62,000 nt of DNA from Cristatella mucedo. Lineage: Eukaryota > Bryozoa > Phylactolaemata > Cristatellidae. The stretch is taken from contig WPIO01000030.1 of the NCBI GenBank assembly GCA_009760855.2, forward strand, positions 1,915,001 through 1,977,000. The letters run 5' to 3'. Under the pieces are notes generated by a model. The model was not told the DNA's origin, did no database searches, and was given only the letters and a program-made list of their open reading frames with translations. The translations under genes were made by a program, and so were the position numbers. Positions 1 to 13,795 of the stretch are shown one piece after another (within the stretch, counting starts at the first letter, position 1; every line of letters starts with the position of its first letter).

Positions 1-1319
1 GTTCCAACTAATCGTATGTCGTAATCTGGTCTTGATGACTTAGTGAGAGACCTTGACTTGCCCAAATAGTCGGCTGACCTCCTCGGTTCTAGATTGAGAA
101 GGAAATTTTCTTGAGCCGGGTACTACATTTTCGTGGTAAAGACATCGTGAAAAGGAATTTCTCCAGTACTTTTCGACGAAAGATTCACTAGTCTATTACA
201 TCAACGTCGAAGCTCTAGCTAACCATATGGAAAAGTGCTACGATCTACCAGAGTAGAGACTCTTCATTGATTCATGGAATCGCAGTTTAAAGGGAGTTTT
301 CAATGAAAACGAGCTCTCCTCTTTGCCGGTTGCACGTTCTGCACAGATCGTGGAGGATCGTGTAGAAAGATCGTACAGGATCGTACAGGCCCCGTTGCAT
401 ATCTGAAGCGCCTGCTTATGTATAGTAAATTCTCTTAGGGTGCTATACAAAGGAATTACATATTGCATTAAACGAAGAGTAGGAAAGGATTGCTCTGGAT
501 ATTTTCTTTTATTGCATGCTCGAGTTACCTCGTCTGCTGTTTCCCGGAGACCTTAGCAAGCCATCCGATAACCGTTAAGTACTTGCAGTGGAAATGCTCT
601 CGCTATTCACGGATTCTACATAGATACAATACTAACTCGTTGCAAGTAGGTTTAATGAGGGTGGGATAATGAGCAGAAATTCAATAATCAACAAGCGAGT
701 AATCACTCTCCATTCATTTAGATCTCACGCAAATACTTTAGAGAATTTCGCCCGCCGTGTGGCGCTGTCTTGGCAATCGTTCTGCTGGTGGATGAGAGGC
801 CACGAACATTCTACACGCTGAACAATCTACTTGATGAGACTGAGTGCTATTAAGGAAAGTTTACCAGAAACCTAATCGCACTGGCGTCACTTTTCGGTCG
901 CGCTCTCAGCATCGGCAACGCGGTTTGAAATTACTGCTTGCCAGTCTCATAGAAAGCTGCACCTCACCGACGCCAAGGAAGCTGTGGTCGCCTATGTTCG
1001 GATTGCAGATACCGGCTCAGATTCTCACTCTGACCTTCAGTGCTTGTGGCATGGCTAAGCTCGTTTATGCAGATTACTAATGTCAACCTCCTCGTGCCCT
1101 CTGGTTCTCTCAGGGCAATACTTTGGCTGTCCTCTTTGTCCGCTCAAATGCTCTTGACAACGCAGGCTTTGCCAGGTTAACACTGGAGAACCGACTTCTG
1201 CAATTCTGATGCAACAAATCCGGCCGGCTGTGCCTCTACCAGGCGCTGCTGCTGCTGCCGTTGTCCTGTTGTGGCGGCGGCATCCTCGAGCTTGGCCTCC
1301 TTCATTACATTACCTCTGT
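1..1319. other. Intergenic sequence with no recognised gene
   Basis: No open frame here resembles a known protein. The only structured element is a probable SINE tail around 395-465, where a short TTCTCTTAGGGTGCTATACAAA-like motif matches the tails of SINE family 1 elsewhere in the window. Just before it (about 345-390) the short unit GATCGT(A)CAG is repeated imperfectly. Confidence 0.5.
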
Positions 1320-1745
1320 CTGTAGCTCCACAAAAAGTCGTGAAGACTAAGCGGAAGTTATTCTACGGTGCTCTCAAAGCCTAAGTGGATTCAATCTGCT
1401 TAAGATAGCCAACAGACTCCAAATCAGGCAGCAAAGAAGGAGCGAGATCAGAAGAAGCGGAATCAGAAGGCGATGAGCCAGAAAGCGAGCAGTGCAGAAG
1501 TTGCAGCGCGATAAATGCTGGAAAAGATGTGCCACAGTTGATGGAAATGCTGGAAAGGATGTGCCGAGTGATGCTTGAATTTCGGCTGAGAGCTCTGCAG
1601 TGTGGTACCCGCATAGAAAAAGCTTCTGTCGCATCGTCAGCAGTCATTTTAGTGAAAGAAAGTTGTAGCCGATTAATGGTCCTGGCCGGATCTTGGGGCA
1701 CGATGAGGCCGAAGCCGGAGTAGCCGTTCAGCTAGATATGAAGAG
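1320..1745 (-). mobile_element. LINE family B, 3' fragment
   Basis: Read on the minus strand, this matches the 3' end of the better preserved family B copy at 39395-40352. Shared signals are the 'tctgtagctccacaaa' terminal segment at 1320 and the end of the reverse-transcriptase frame. It lacks the RT core and is 5'-truncated. It abuts a LINE family A tail at 1768. Confidence 0.65.
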
Positions 1746-1765
1746 GCCTAGCCGGCGTGCGTCAG

Positions 1766-1850
1766 AGTTAATAATAATAATAATGCACTTGATAAAGCGC
1801 CCTCAGAGAACTCAATCTCAATTTAGAGTTGAGTTCGATATGCACCGATC
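1766..1850 (-). mobile_element. LINE family A 3' tail
   Basis: A (TAA)n run is followed by the conserved 'cacttgataaagcgccctcagagaactcaatctc' class of terminal sequence. This is the reverse complement of the (ATT)n-tailed 3' end of family A. It is only a tail; the body is missing. Confidence 0.7.
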
Positions 1851-2054
1851 AACAGAGTACGACCTCGGCTTTAAAAATTTCCGAATTCATTCGATTTAAG
1901 ACTGCACTGGCGGTCGCATTTGCCACTGACTGCAGAGGCTCTAAGACTGACTGTCTGTCCCAGGCAGTCCTGCCGGTCCTGAGCTACAGCTGCTTAGCCT
2001 GGAGAAAACCGCGAAGCCAGTAACACATCAAATAGCTAACCGCTAGCTGTTCGT

Positions 2055-2055
<1 letters not shown>

Positions 2056-2085
<30 letters not shown>
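2056..2085 (+). repeat. (C)30 homopolymer
   Basis: Thirty consecutive C residues lie directly upstream of a LINE family A 3' end. Length calls in such tracts are unreliable in most sequencing chemistries. Confidence 0.9.
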
Positions 2086-2086
<1 letters not shown>

Positions 2087-2089
2087 CGA

Positions 2090-2339
2090 ATCCTGGACAG
2101 GCATGCGATTCGTCCTTTACTTGCTTATGCGTGCTGATACTGTGCATGCAGCCACTAACCGTATTTGCATGCTGACCCTGTGCATGTCGCCCCTAACCAG
2201 ATTTCGCTTCATTGAGCATGCTACCACTAACCATTCGGTACTGCTTCCTTTACAGCAAATGTAAAAAGCCTAGACAGAAATTGAGTTTTCTGAGGGCACT
2301 AAATCAAATGTATTATTATTATTATTATTATTATTATTG
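2090..2339 (+). mobile_element. LINE family A 3' UTR with (ATT)n tail
   Basis: The sequence matches the 3' UTR of the other family A copies (for example 20820-21060): 'gcgattcgtcctt', 'gcatgctgaccctgtgcatgtc', 'cagcaaatgtaaa', then the hairpin-like tail and a run of ATT repeats at 2310-2339. No coding part remains. Confidence 0.8.
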
Positions 2340-3770
2340 AACCCTAGATCTATGCCAGCATCAGGCAACGGTAAGCACATGACTTTGCATCTATCGCACG
2401 CTTCTTTTTATGTAAGGGTGGACGCAAGCGGGAGGCGAAAGCTCTGGACTGAGGCCTGTGGATCTGGCAATCCGTCGACCTACCCGAGACCAGCACTGGC
2501 GCCAGAAGCAGTCGCGGAGGCGGTGGTCTGTCACGCGATACGGTGGGCAGCAGACAGCGTAGCTGCCAAGAAAAGTAGCTGGCGGCTGGCCTCCGCGAAA
2601 GGCATCCGCGTCTCGTCAGAGCGGCGTCTCAGCCGTCGTCCGGCCGACTGTCGTGGACAGATGAAGGTCGCTGGCATTCCAGACCTCGAAACTCGCTCCG
2701 TCGGCAACAACAGCGGTTCGGCCGACTGGGCGCGACGCTGCTAGTCGATTCGCCTTCGCCCGGCAGTGGGGCACGTCGAGTTGTTGTTTTGTAACTCGAG
2801 CGCTAGAAAACTGAGGCTTGCCGCCAAAGCTGGCTTAAGAAAGACCCTCCGATCGGCGCTGGCTGCGTTCGGACCTATCAGCGTCGATCTCGAGGGCCTG
2901 CGGTCTTCGACCGTCTTACTCGCATTATGCCCGACCGAGGAATAGGAGTGAGCCGCGATCTCTTATCGTTTGGTCTGCTGCTTCTCGGGTCGAGGTTCAG
3001 CCCTTCTGGGCCCGACACCGATGCAGCCTGCACAATATCAGCAACGATTTCACCAGGCACTGCTGTCAAATTGTCGAGTCGTGTCGATACGCCGTTCGTT
3101 CTACATCGTAGACTCCCACCACCGGCAAACGCGGCCAAAGAAAAAAATTCTCGAAGCCGATTCGATCTAGGTCGGTAGTGGAAGATGCGGCCAGCTATCG
3201 GAGAGCCAATCGCACAGCGTGTCCAGTAGTACGGGTTTGTCAGCCCGCCTTCCGTCGGGTTTCCGTGGACAAAAGTCCGCCAAAATTGCGCTTTCGAGCT
3301 CTCATGCTCTAAAGAAAATTCAGCCTCATACCCACGCCCACAGGTAGCAACAAATTCGTCGATAAATGGCTCCTCGTTGGACCCCTGGAACCGCCACTTT
3401 CTCGCGAAGCTTTCGGAACATGCTGAGCTCAGCAGACCACTGCTGGCCTTGCGTGAAAAAGTGGCTTCGCCAAGATCTGCACCGCAGCTGCAAAGGACAC
3501 GAGGGGGTGGCGGGGCGTTTTGGGGGTCCCAGCTTTCGCTAGGATGCCACGCGGCACCTTAATTCCAAAACTGAATCTGAGGCCAGAAAATGCTCATCGA
3601 TTTGGGTACGAGAAAACGCCACTGAGAGCAATTGGCATCAGGACGTTTCGGCTCCCGCAAGAGTGACAACCGAGTAAACAGGGTAAAAAAAAACAGGTCA
3701 TGCTCAGCTCGAACTAAATCCAGCACACCTGTTGAGCCTAAATTTGCAATCAGTACTGGACTTGCGATAG
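2340..3770. other. GC-rich intergenic sequence, no gene recognised
   Basis: A GC-rich stretch (about 2400-3300) carries a 135-codon open frame at 2337-2744 and shorter ones. None shows a known domain, and the longest begins inside a LINE tail. GC content alone keeps frames open here, so I do not call a gene. Confidence 0.5.
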
Positions 3771-3774
3771 CACA

Positions 3775-4490
3775 CAATGACTAGGTGGGTGCTAAGCAGG
3801 AGAATTGTCTGTAGCGAACTCAAAGCATAAGCGGCTTTCGATACGCATACAGTGAGCCAATGGATGTCATTTCTCGCAACGAAGACCAAGCGAGGAGCAA
3901 GAGAAGCTGATTCACGATGACAGTATAGGAAGTGAGTAGCACGACAGCAGTAGGTTACGGCAGCTGGAAAGGGTGCGCCACAATTGGCTGCAAGAGAGTT
4001 TACGTCGTTGCCTAACAACTTTACAAGTGAGTTACACGGTCTGGCACCTGCAGAACAAAAGCTTCTGTCGCGAACGGTCTTTAAGCGCAGGAATGGAGGA
4101 GTTAATTTATTAAGCCAATTAAGATAATTTATACGCAACCTGGAGGCAGGAGGTTGAAACTGGTGTTGCAGTTCAGTTAGGTATGAAGGAGCCCAGGCAC
4201 GGCCTAGGCCTTGTGGGTCGGAGTAAGAATATTGCTTTGTATCCAACGTCAATCGACAGGTAGTCAGCGAAGCTCCTTCAGCAAAGGAGACGCGCGGCTC
4301 AACCTCTGGAACTCGGTTGACTAGCCATGCAGCCATATTCTTTACCCGCTGCAGAGGCTTAGAGGCTTGTTTGGTACCCCATCCAAAACGGAATTGAAAG
4401 TACTCCAGCCTAGGCACATGCAGGGAGCTACTAAAATTTTTAGCAAGCCGCCGTAGTAGACAGTTCCTAATCTTAGACATGGATCAAACG
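3775..4490 (-). mobile_element. LINE family B, 5'-truncated copy with partial RT frame
   Basis: The minus strand has the family B 3' end ('gtgggtgctaagcaggagaa' region at 3785) and a frame over 3704-4480. That frame resembles the C-terminal RT region of the 39395-40352 copy, including a LRLKTVRDRSFCSAGARPCNSL-like stretch. The catalytic RT motifs are absent. It is dead and 5'-truncated near 4490. Confidence 0.75.
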
Positions 4491-4939
4491 TGATGGCTAG
4501 CTGTGAAAGCCGTCGTCTTTGCGAAGGTTAAGCCGTTAAGCGAGGGCTCGCTAATTACTATTCGGGTACATTCCGGGTGCACTGGCTAAAAATAATGAGG
4601 AAGAAAGTATGCAATTTCCAAACGTAGAGACTTCAATAATGGGGTACCACCGGATTCTCAATTCATAATTATTCTATGAGCTAAATGCGAGCTGAAATAG
4701 CAGCACGAAATTGCGATATACTCTCAGCCCAGCGACAAAATGCGCCCTACATCGTGACAAGCAGCATCCGCCTTCAGCGAGCCTCCCTCCCCCAGTTGAG
4801 AAATCCCTCCATGCTTAAGCTTGCTATCGTAATAAGAACAAAAATGCTAATCAAGGCAATCCTTGCATATTGCACTTAATTTAATGATCAGCCACTTCAT
4901 AATCTCGCTCGCTCTTGAAGGGACACAGAGATAGCATAG
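4491..4939. other. Intergenic sequence, nothing recognised
   Basis: No coding similarity and no repeat match to the rest of the window was seen between the LINE B fragment and the foldback element. Confidence 0.4.
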
Positions 4940-5579
4940 CAGAGCCCTCAAATGGGTACTCATACCCACACTTTCGCCCATACCCACCCATACCCATCGG
5001 TACTGGTAGGGTGTGGGTGGCGTCAGTGCTCTTACGAGTGGGTGTGGGTGGGTATTGGCCGGCCTTAAATTATATTACTCTTAAGGAGTTCAAACGCCCT
5101 TTGCCTTTAGGAGTTCAAACGCCCGAGTCTGCCCCTCCCCCTCCGAAGTTCTTGCGGAGTCAAAGGCGAAGTTTTTTCGCAGGGTTTTCGCCCGAATTTT
5201 GGTCGAGTCCGCCAGATTCGGGCGTCAGATCCGGATCGGAACGACGGGCTGCCGAAGTTCAAAAATTGAATCTACTAATTATTAACTTCGAATCACGATG
5301 AAAATCGACGTCACCGCGATCGAGCTCGAGCTGAAGAAGAAGAAGAAGCCAGCGGCTGATGGCGAGACGACTCCGCCGTAGTCGATCCAAAATAAAGTCT
5401 CTGGCAAAAACAAGGCGATCTGGGTATGGGTATGGGTACGTGTATCGGTTCGAATATCGGTTAGGGTATGGTTATGGGTGGTTCTGCGACTGAACTTCTG
5501 AGCGATGGGTGGGCATGGCCGCCATGCTTTAACATTGGTTGCCCATGGGTACCCGCCCAAATGAAAACTGAAGGCTCTG
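4940..5579. mobile_element. Non-autonomous hAT-like foldback element (640 bp)
   Basis: The ends are inverted: CAGAGCCCTCAAATGGGTAC on the left, and CAGAGCCTTCA followed a few bases later by CATTTGGGCGGGTACCC on the right (reverse-complemented). Subterminal regions are rich in GGGTATGGGT-type repeats on one side and ACCCATACCC on the other, so it can fold back. A CAGAG start is typical of hAT elements. The 8-bp flanks (TAGCATAG and CTTCGTAA) are not an obvious target duplication. No transposase frame is present. The family assignment is inference. Confidence 0.55.
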
Positions 5580-5775
5580 CTTCGTAACCACACTTCGCTT
5601 GTATCTCTTTGTAAATCACCGGCTACAAGGCTTTGTTGAGGTGCTTCGGTTTGCAATGCGTGAAAATTTGACAGCGTCAGGAACTCAGTATCGGTGCATG
5701 AGCGTCGCTTTTAATAAGCGAGACAGACTTCGCAGGGCTCGAAGTCATTGCCACATTACATTGTCTTGGTGAGCG

Positions 5776-8340
5776 CTAATAATAATAATAATAACACGTT
5801 TGATATAGCACCCTCAGAGAACTCAACCTCTTTCTAGGTGCTTTACATTTGCTGCAAAGGAAGAACGGCCGAATGGTTAGTGGTAGCATGCTCTATAAAC
5901 AACAAGAATAACAGGCTTAGTGGTGACATGCACAGGGTCAGCATGCAGGTGGGGTTAGTGGTAGCATGCAACAGTGTCAGCACGCATAAGCACATAAAGG
6001 ACGAATCACAGGGATCCACTAAATGCTGTGATAAATCGATGCCTTTTTATATATTTTTTAATGTGGTCAAGTAAGGGGATGTTCTGACGCAAGTCGGGAG
6101 TGAGTTCCAAGCTTTGGGAGCATATGAACTAAAGACATGGTCTCCCAAGGATTTGAGGTTTGTACAGGGTATCGGTAAACAATTAGATTCCGAAAATAGG
6201 GCGGTACGATGCTTAGTCTGGTGGGGGAGTAGCTCTGATAAGTAGGTTGGAGCCAAAGAATGAAGGGACATAAAAGTGAGTGACAGAACCTTGAAGTTGA
6301 TGCATTGCTTGACTGGGAGCCAGTGCAGGTCGGCGAGAAGTGTTGTGATGTGGCAACTGCGAAGTCACATCAGCAAGAGAGAGAGTATAAACCATGAAAA
6401 GAACGACATCAACCACAGAGCTCTGAGGTACCTCATATTTCAGAGGTTCCTCTGATGATCTTTGTCCATTCACATTAATACTCTGGAGTCCCCCACTGAG
6501 ATAAGACCTGAATCATTGCAATGCAGTACCAGTGGTGCCTAGGCGAGATGAGAGGTACTCAAGAGGAGCTTGGGGATTGATTGTGTCAAAAGCTGCCGAA
6601 AGATCGAGCAAAACAAGCAGAGAGACTCGACCTAAGCCTGCATTCCTAAGTAGGTCGTTGTCCACCCGATGCAGTGCTGACTCTGAGGGGTGATAAGCTC
6701 TTAAACCAGACGAGAACTTACTAGCAAGGTCTGACGTTTCAATATATTAGTTCAGCTGGTCTGTCACGACTCGTTCCATTGTCTTTTATATGAACGGTAG
6801 AAGGCGGGAGACTGGGCGGAAGTTGCTTAAGTTCTCTTGGTCTAGTGTTGCTTTCTTGAGTAGTGGCCTGACAACAGCCTTTTGAAAGGTGCTGGGACAT
6901 GACCTGAGGCTAATAACATATTTATTTATGTTAATTTTGCATAGCAGCAGCAGATCAATGCATCGTAGAAGCAGGACATTGAAAATATGGTCAAGAGGAC
7001 TAGTTGTCTTCCATGATTAGGATATAAACTTCAGGACGAGGTCACTTGGGACATCCTTGAATATAGACATTGAGGTGCTGCATGGAATTGAGGCACGGGA
7101 TTTCAGGGGGTGCTGTCATCTTAGGGATGGACTTCCTGCTCTTGTCTATCTTGTTGACAAAAAAGCTAGAGAAGCAATCAGCTAGATCATCACACGGATC
7201 ACTAGGTAAGGAGCTATTATGGGAGCGGTTAAGGAGACCGGCGACATCAGCATTTTTGGATAGTGAACCTGTGATTCAACAACTTTTATATAGAAGCTAG
7301 ACTTAACCTTTGCCTTGATCGATTGGTAAGATCTACAGTAGTCCTCATACGCCTGTCGATGGACAGTCAGTTCTGATCTTTTGTATGCTTTTCTCAAGCT
7401 TTCGCTTAGTAGACCCAGCTAGATTAATGTCAGTGGTAAACCATAGGCCGTCTGGGTGAGGGCGCACAGTACACCTAGTCAGAGGTGCAAACTCGTCGAG
7501 CACGTCAGCTAGTAACGTGTTGCAGCAATCTCCAACGATGGCAGGTCGTATGGGGTATTGAGCAGCAGAGGCAAAGCAGATATTCTCGAAGAGATAGCAT
7601 GGACGTCAAGGGTCTTGAGGTTTTGCAATTTACGTATGATTTTAGATGAGGAGGAGGAGGAGGGCACACATTGTAGACTGAATTAAATCAACATGTGGTC
7701 AGGTAAGCAGAATGTGGTAATAATTGGTGGTGACAAAGTGCAGTTGTATGAGAAAATGTGATCAAGTGTGTGACCCTTGATGTGAGTAGCGCCATGCACA
7801 TGAGTCACAAAAGACAATGAGTCAGTCAGTGCAGGAAATTCAGTGGTGAAGGCGTCAGATAAGTAATTAAAATGAATGTTGAAATCACCCATAATGAGGG
7901 AAGATTGATTTCTTACACACAGAATCGAAATGAGATCAAATAAATCTGAGATAAAGGAGGACTTGGTACCTGGTGGGCGATAGACTACTGCCCCCATCGG
8001 TAGCTTGTTGTCTGGTGAAATCAAGATAATATATTCGAAAGACTGCTTCGAGGGTAATGCAAACGGCTAGAAGTCGAAGTTCGATCGTGCGATAATGTTG
8101 ACTCCGCCTCCAGTTTTGATTGGTGTGTGGGTGTGAAAGGAGAAACCACTCGGTGTTGCGTCTTTAATTGTCGGTCAGTTTACTGATTTTAGCAAAGTTT
8201 CAGTCAAGGCGAGCAAGTCGAGACCTTTTTCAGAAATAGGATAGCTTATTACAAGGGGTTTATTGCGCATCGAGTGAGGACTCCAAAGAAAAGCGTTAAG
8301 TTGGGCAGCCGGAGTTATAACGGGTCTGACGACCACTAAG
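5776..8340 (-). mobile_element. LINE family A (CR1/L2-like), long copy with endonuclease and deleted RT
   Basis: This is the longest LINE in the window. Read on the minus strand from about 8340, it encodes an APE-type endonuclease segment (8024-7683: VYRPPG, GDFNIH and GHTLDHI motifs). RT sequence follows, including LLDLSAAFDTIN near 6600 and NGQRSSEEPLKYEVPQ near 6440. The C-terminal 'thumb' (APTYLSELLPHQ, SSYAPKAWNSLP) and the (TAA)n tail at 5779 come last. Compared with the copy at 51145-52345, about 530 bp containing the YADD catalytic box is missing at about 6350-6365, where 'gtggcaactgcga' runs directly into 'agtcacatcagc'. Several stops and frameshifts confirm it is inactive. Clade assignment to the CR1/L2 group rests on motif style only. 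Confidence 0.85.
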
Positions 8341-9737
8341 TTGAGAGACTTACAGTAACGCGTGAGGGAGAACGCCGTGAGAGATTCGAGACTTTGCTAG
8401 GAACACCAAACGAACAGTTACTCGGCTCGCAGCTCCGGCCAAACGAGCGGCGTCTTGCAGCTCGCGGCCCCGGTCCCCGTGCGGCGGCGGCTCCGGCGGG
8501 GCGCTTTTCTCTTGTTAATGTATGATTCACGAGTCTTTGCAGCAACGATAACATGTATGAATGCATTTGAGCTACGATAACGAAGCGATAAAAGGTACGC
8601 GCGATCATAACTAATATGCAGGTTAGTATGAGTATAACTAAGCTGAAATCCAAATTTGCGTCCAAATTAACTGCGATCTTAAAGACGGATTGCCATGCTC
8701 TATCACATTCAAAAAGCATACCAGCCAACTCAATTCTAAGAGTGTGATGCTTCTAAAAATATCGGCAAGATACGTTAATCTCACGACTTAATCTCATGTT
8801 ACGTATGAAGTCGACCCGAACTCGGCGTCTGGAAGATGCGAGATACCATTGAAGTTAGATAACTACGACATATTGAAGCGTTGGAATTCCACGTCAGCCT
8901 GATTTCGACCAACTAATGCAGCGTCGGATATGCATATCGCCAGCTCCCTTTTTTAGCCTCGGGTTCAGGATTTTGGGTGAAGTGTTTAAGGGCTGTAAGT
9001 TTTTGAGTTTGCAGTTTATGAATTAGTGGTGAGGTTTTTTATTTTTTGGATTTGTGGTTTTGAGTTAGGGGGTTTGGTTTTTAGGGTTTAATGAGAAACT
9101 CTAATCAGAAGATATTTCTCAAAACACTTTCATTTAATGTAAATAAAAACTGACACGACGACCATGTTTAGCAGCCTGTTGTGGGTACGGTGCCCGTAGC
9201 AGAAAGTGAGCTGGCTGTATACATAAATGACGCCATGTTAGCAGATTTCGACAGTCCCACAGAAGATTACTAGTGGCTCCTGGTTTACAACATACAGGAA
9301 CCGAATGTGTTACCAACCCCTATATGTAAGCTGGGTTTTCTAGTTAATCCCATCGTTAGTCTGCTTGTCCTCGATGTCACGCTCAACGTCAAATCCTTCG
9401 TGATGCATTTATAATAGGTACATTGCGGTATGTGCAGCAATGCTTGGTTTCAGAAAAAGAAGAACGGGGGAGGTAATTCCATTATCTGCAAGCATAGCAC
9501 CGACATGCACGAATAGTTTAAATTGAGCATCGAATTTCATCGAATTTCATCGAACTTCACAGGACTAGGAACTTGAAGGGATTAATATTAAGGGTGGTTA
9601 TGGCATTCCACCACCAGCTCGCGGTCTCTCTTTGCCGCCATCCCAAGTGATGGCTGGCCTTCCGGCGCTTCCACTTGCTGACTTCCGCTGACTTGGCGTA
9701 CTGGACTGAGGCCTCTTTGGACGACAGAAGGCTCACC
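8341..9737. other. Intergenic sequence, possible LINE 5' UTR then unassigned
   Basis: A GC-rich block at about 8390-8520 could be the 5' UTR of the adjacent minus-strand LINE. The rest is unassigned. A T/G-rich stretch at about 8990-9090 contains TTTAGGG-like words but no tandem telomeric array. The minus-strand frame at 8336-8728 has no recognisable domain. Confidence 0.4.
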
Positions 9738-9930
9738 AGCTGGGCTGGGCTTAGGGCAGCCCACTAGGCTGCCCATGGGTCTTAGCCCAGGGATGCAGGT
9801 GCTCGCTCTTCGCGGCCCGGGTCGTGGATTTGAGTTCTACGGTCGGCGATCTTTTCTCTGTAAAGTGCCCAGAAAGAGATTGAGTTCTCCGAGGGCTCTA
9901 CACAAATGTATTATTATTGCTATCGCTATT
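9738..9930 (+). mobile_element. SINE family 1 (tRNA-derived) with foldback head
   Basis: A tRNA-like head (A-box-like TAGCCCAGGGATGCAGG near 9783, B-box-like GGATTTGAGTTC near 9828) is followed by the LINE-like tail 'gtgcccagaaagagattg...ttctccgagggctctacac' and ATT repeats (9915). Just upstream, GGGCAGCC-cacta-GGCTGCCC at about 9753-9773 makes a strong hairpin. Confidence 0.6.
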
Positions 9931-9944
9931 TTTATTTCCCACTT

Positions 9945-10015
9945 CCAGCGGTGCTGAGAGCCATTAAGGCTCTTCTGCTGCCAAACACGTGAGGCTGTTA
10001 AATCAGCTGACATTT
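9945..10015 (+). mobile_element. SINE family 2 fragment
   Basis: The segment 'gagagccattaaggctcttctgctgcc...gaggctgttaaatcagct' matches three other copies in this window (33885, 35455 and 54070). Only the 3' half is present. The end contains AGCTG...CAGCT-type dyad symmetry. Confidence 0.65.
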
Positions 10016-10064
10016 TCTTGTATTTAGGTCAGCGGACTATCAGTAATGTAATATACTGTATATC

Positions 10065-10775
10065 CTTCTGTGACTCCATAAAGACGCGAGGATTAGGTGG
10101 GTGCTAAGCAGGAGAGTTTTCTGTAGCGCACTCAAAGGCTAAGCGGCTTTCGGTACGCATACTGTAGCCAATATACTTCATCTCTCGCAACAAAGATAAA
10201 GTGAGTCACATTGCTGTGTCAGGAGAGCAGTTAAAGTTGTGAGTAGTAAGAAAGTAGCCGCTCAGAAAGGCTGGAAAAGATATGCCACAGTCGGCAGCAG
10301 GAGAGTATCCGCCGGTGCGTAAAAAATTGTTGAAGTGAGGTCGGCAGTCTAGGATCTGCGGAGGGAAAGCCTCTATCGCCAAAGGTCGTTAAGCGTAAGA
10401 CTGGAACAGCTAATGTATTGTCCACCGAGGAACCGAGGGCATGATGAGGCTGAAACTGGTGCAACAATTCAGCTAGGTATGATGACCCAAGCCATGATGG
10501 CCCATGTAAGTCAGAGTAAGAATTTTGCCCTGCATCTATTGATCAACGGGGAGCCATCGCAGCACCTTCAGCAAAGGAGACCCACGTTGCTGTACCTGTA
10601 GGGATCTGTTAACTATACCTTGCAGCGACATTCATCATCAGCGGTATGCGTCTAGTGGCTTTTTTCCAGTAGCCCAGCCAAAAGGGATATGCAATAATCT
10701 AGTCAAGAAAAAGCCAGTGAGCTACTTAGATATTGTTGCTGCAAGCCACCGTGGTAGATAATAGTCCTAATCTAA
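10065..10775 (-). mobile_element. LINE family B, 3' part of a copy split by a MITE
   Basis: On the minus strand it has the family B 3' end ('tccataaagacgcgagg' near 10078) and an RT C-terminal frame at 10231-10467 (MLHQFQPHHALGSSVDNTLAVPVLRL region). It continues beyond the inserted MITE at 11313-11480. The element is degraded. Confidence 0.75.
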
Positions 10776-11309
10776 AGCTGCGTTTACACGAGTGACTTTC
10801 TTCCTTGGTACACATTTTGGATCGTCTTCCCTATGTTTTGATCACCATATGTTACCACATCTTGGGGAGGAGCATGTCGGCAGACTTCCATGAAGAAGAA
10901 TCCGTTTCTGCTTTTTGGCTCCTTGTTGGTCCAGCAGACCATTCAAAACGCCAAGGCCTGTCAGATAAAACAATGCTCTAAATAGAAAATGGCTGACGAC
11001 TGAACGCTTTAGCTTCACGAGGCGTTCGTGTTAAGTCCCTATTTATAAGATGTCCGCAGCCCGGGTTTTAGAAAAGCATTAATAAAACTAGCGGCTTCAT
11101 CCACAATGATTACTGCAGCAACGTACTCAATTCCTGCAGCTGTTGGCCCGGAGGCTTCCGTTGGGAATTCTCTCGTATTGTCTTGGCTTCCGCATTAGAG
11201 AATGCTGTTCGCGGGACTAAGTCGGCCACCAAATCGCTCGTGTGAACCGTCCTAACTAAAAGGAAAGTCGGCATCGGTCAGGAGGACAGTCGCTCGTGTA
11301 AACGCAGCT
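10776..11309. mobile_element. Non-autonomous PIF/Harbinger-like MITE, TAA target duplication
   Basis: The ends are inverted repeats. The first 17 bases, AGCTGCGTTTACACGAG, are repeated exactly as the reverse complement at the right end, and weaker similarity continues for about 12 more bases. The element is flanked on both sides by TAA (10773-10775 and 11310-11312), as expected for PIF/Harbinger elements. It interrupts a LINE family B copy whose two halves are recognisable either side. It is 534 bp long with no transposase frame. The superfamily call is inferred from the 3-bp TWA-type duplication. Confidence 0.75.
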
Positions 11310-11312
11310 TAA

Positions 11313-11480
11313 TAAATAGGGATCGGATGTGATGGCTAGCTTTGGAAGCTGTCTTCTTAACGAAACTTTCAAAATTTAGGCAGTTGTCATAGACAATACC
11401 TAAATTCCGAGCATACGGTGCCAGTCGCCCAACAGCATCACCTATTAGAACAGCAAAGTCTTCTAGTACATCCGTCTCGC
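11313..11480 (-). mobile_element. LINE family B, 5' part of the MITE-interrupted copy
   Basis: The minus strand matches the RT region around 'cagcatcacctattagaa' that precedes the thumb in the 39395-40352 copy. It continues the fragment at 10065-10775. Confidence 0.7.
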
Positions 11481-13470
<1,990 letters not shown>

Positions 13471-13795
13471 CTACTTGGACTGTCAGTAAATATTTCACAT
13501 GCTGCGCATGTATATTCCTTGTACAATATTACGCGCCAATACCATTAGTGCCCTGTCTTACATATGTAATGAGGAGGAGCCATTCCAAAATAGCCTCTGC
13601 AGCTTTACAAAACAATCTTGGATGACCCACAATGTGTCATGCTCGCATAACAACCACGACCATACATCATATTAAGTAAATCTTCATACAACTAATGAGA
13701 ATTTAGCATTCAGTATTTCATTTGATGATTGTCATTATACACAATAGCGGAGCCCTCCAATACAGAATATAGAGCAACCGTCTTCGGCAAATTAC

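Noticed and set aside
2337-2744. 135-codon frame in GC-rich DNA
   Set aside because: It starts inside a LINE tail, has no recognisable domain, and GC richness alone keeps frames open.
8336-8728. 130-codon minus-strand frame
   Set aside because: No domain recognised; it overlaps the likely 5' end of a LINE and GC-rich sequence.
9060-9095. Telomere-like TTTAGGG words
   Set aside because: Only one or two irregular words in a T/G-rich stretch; no tandem array.
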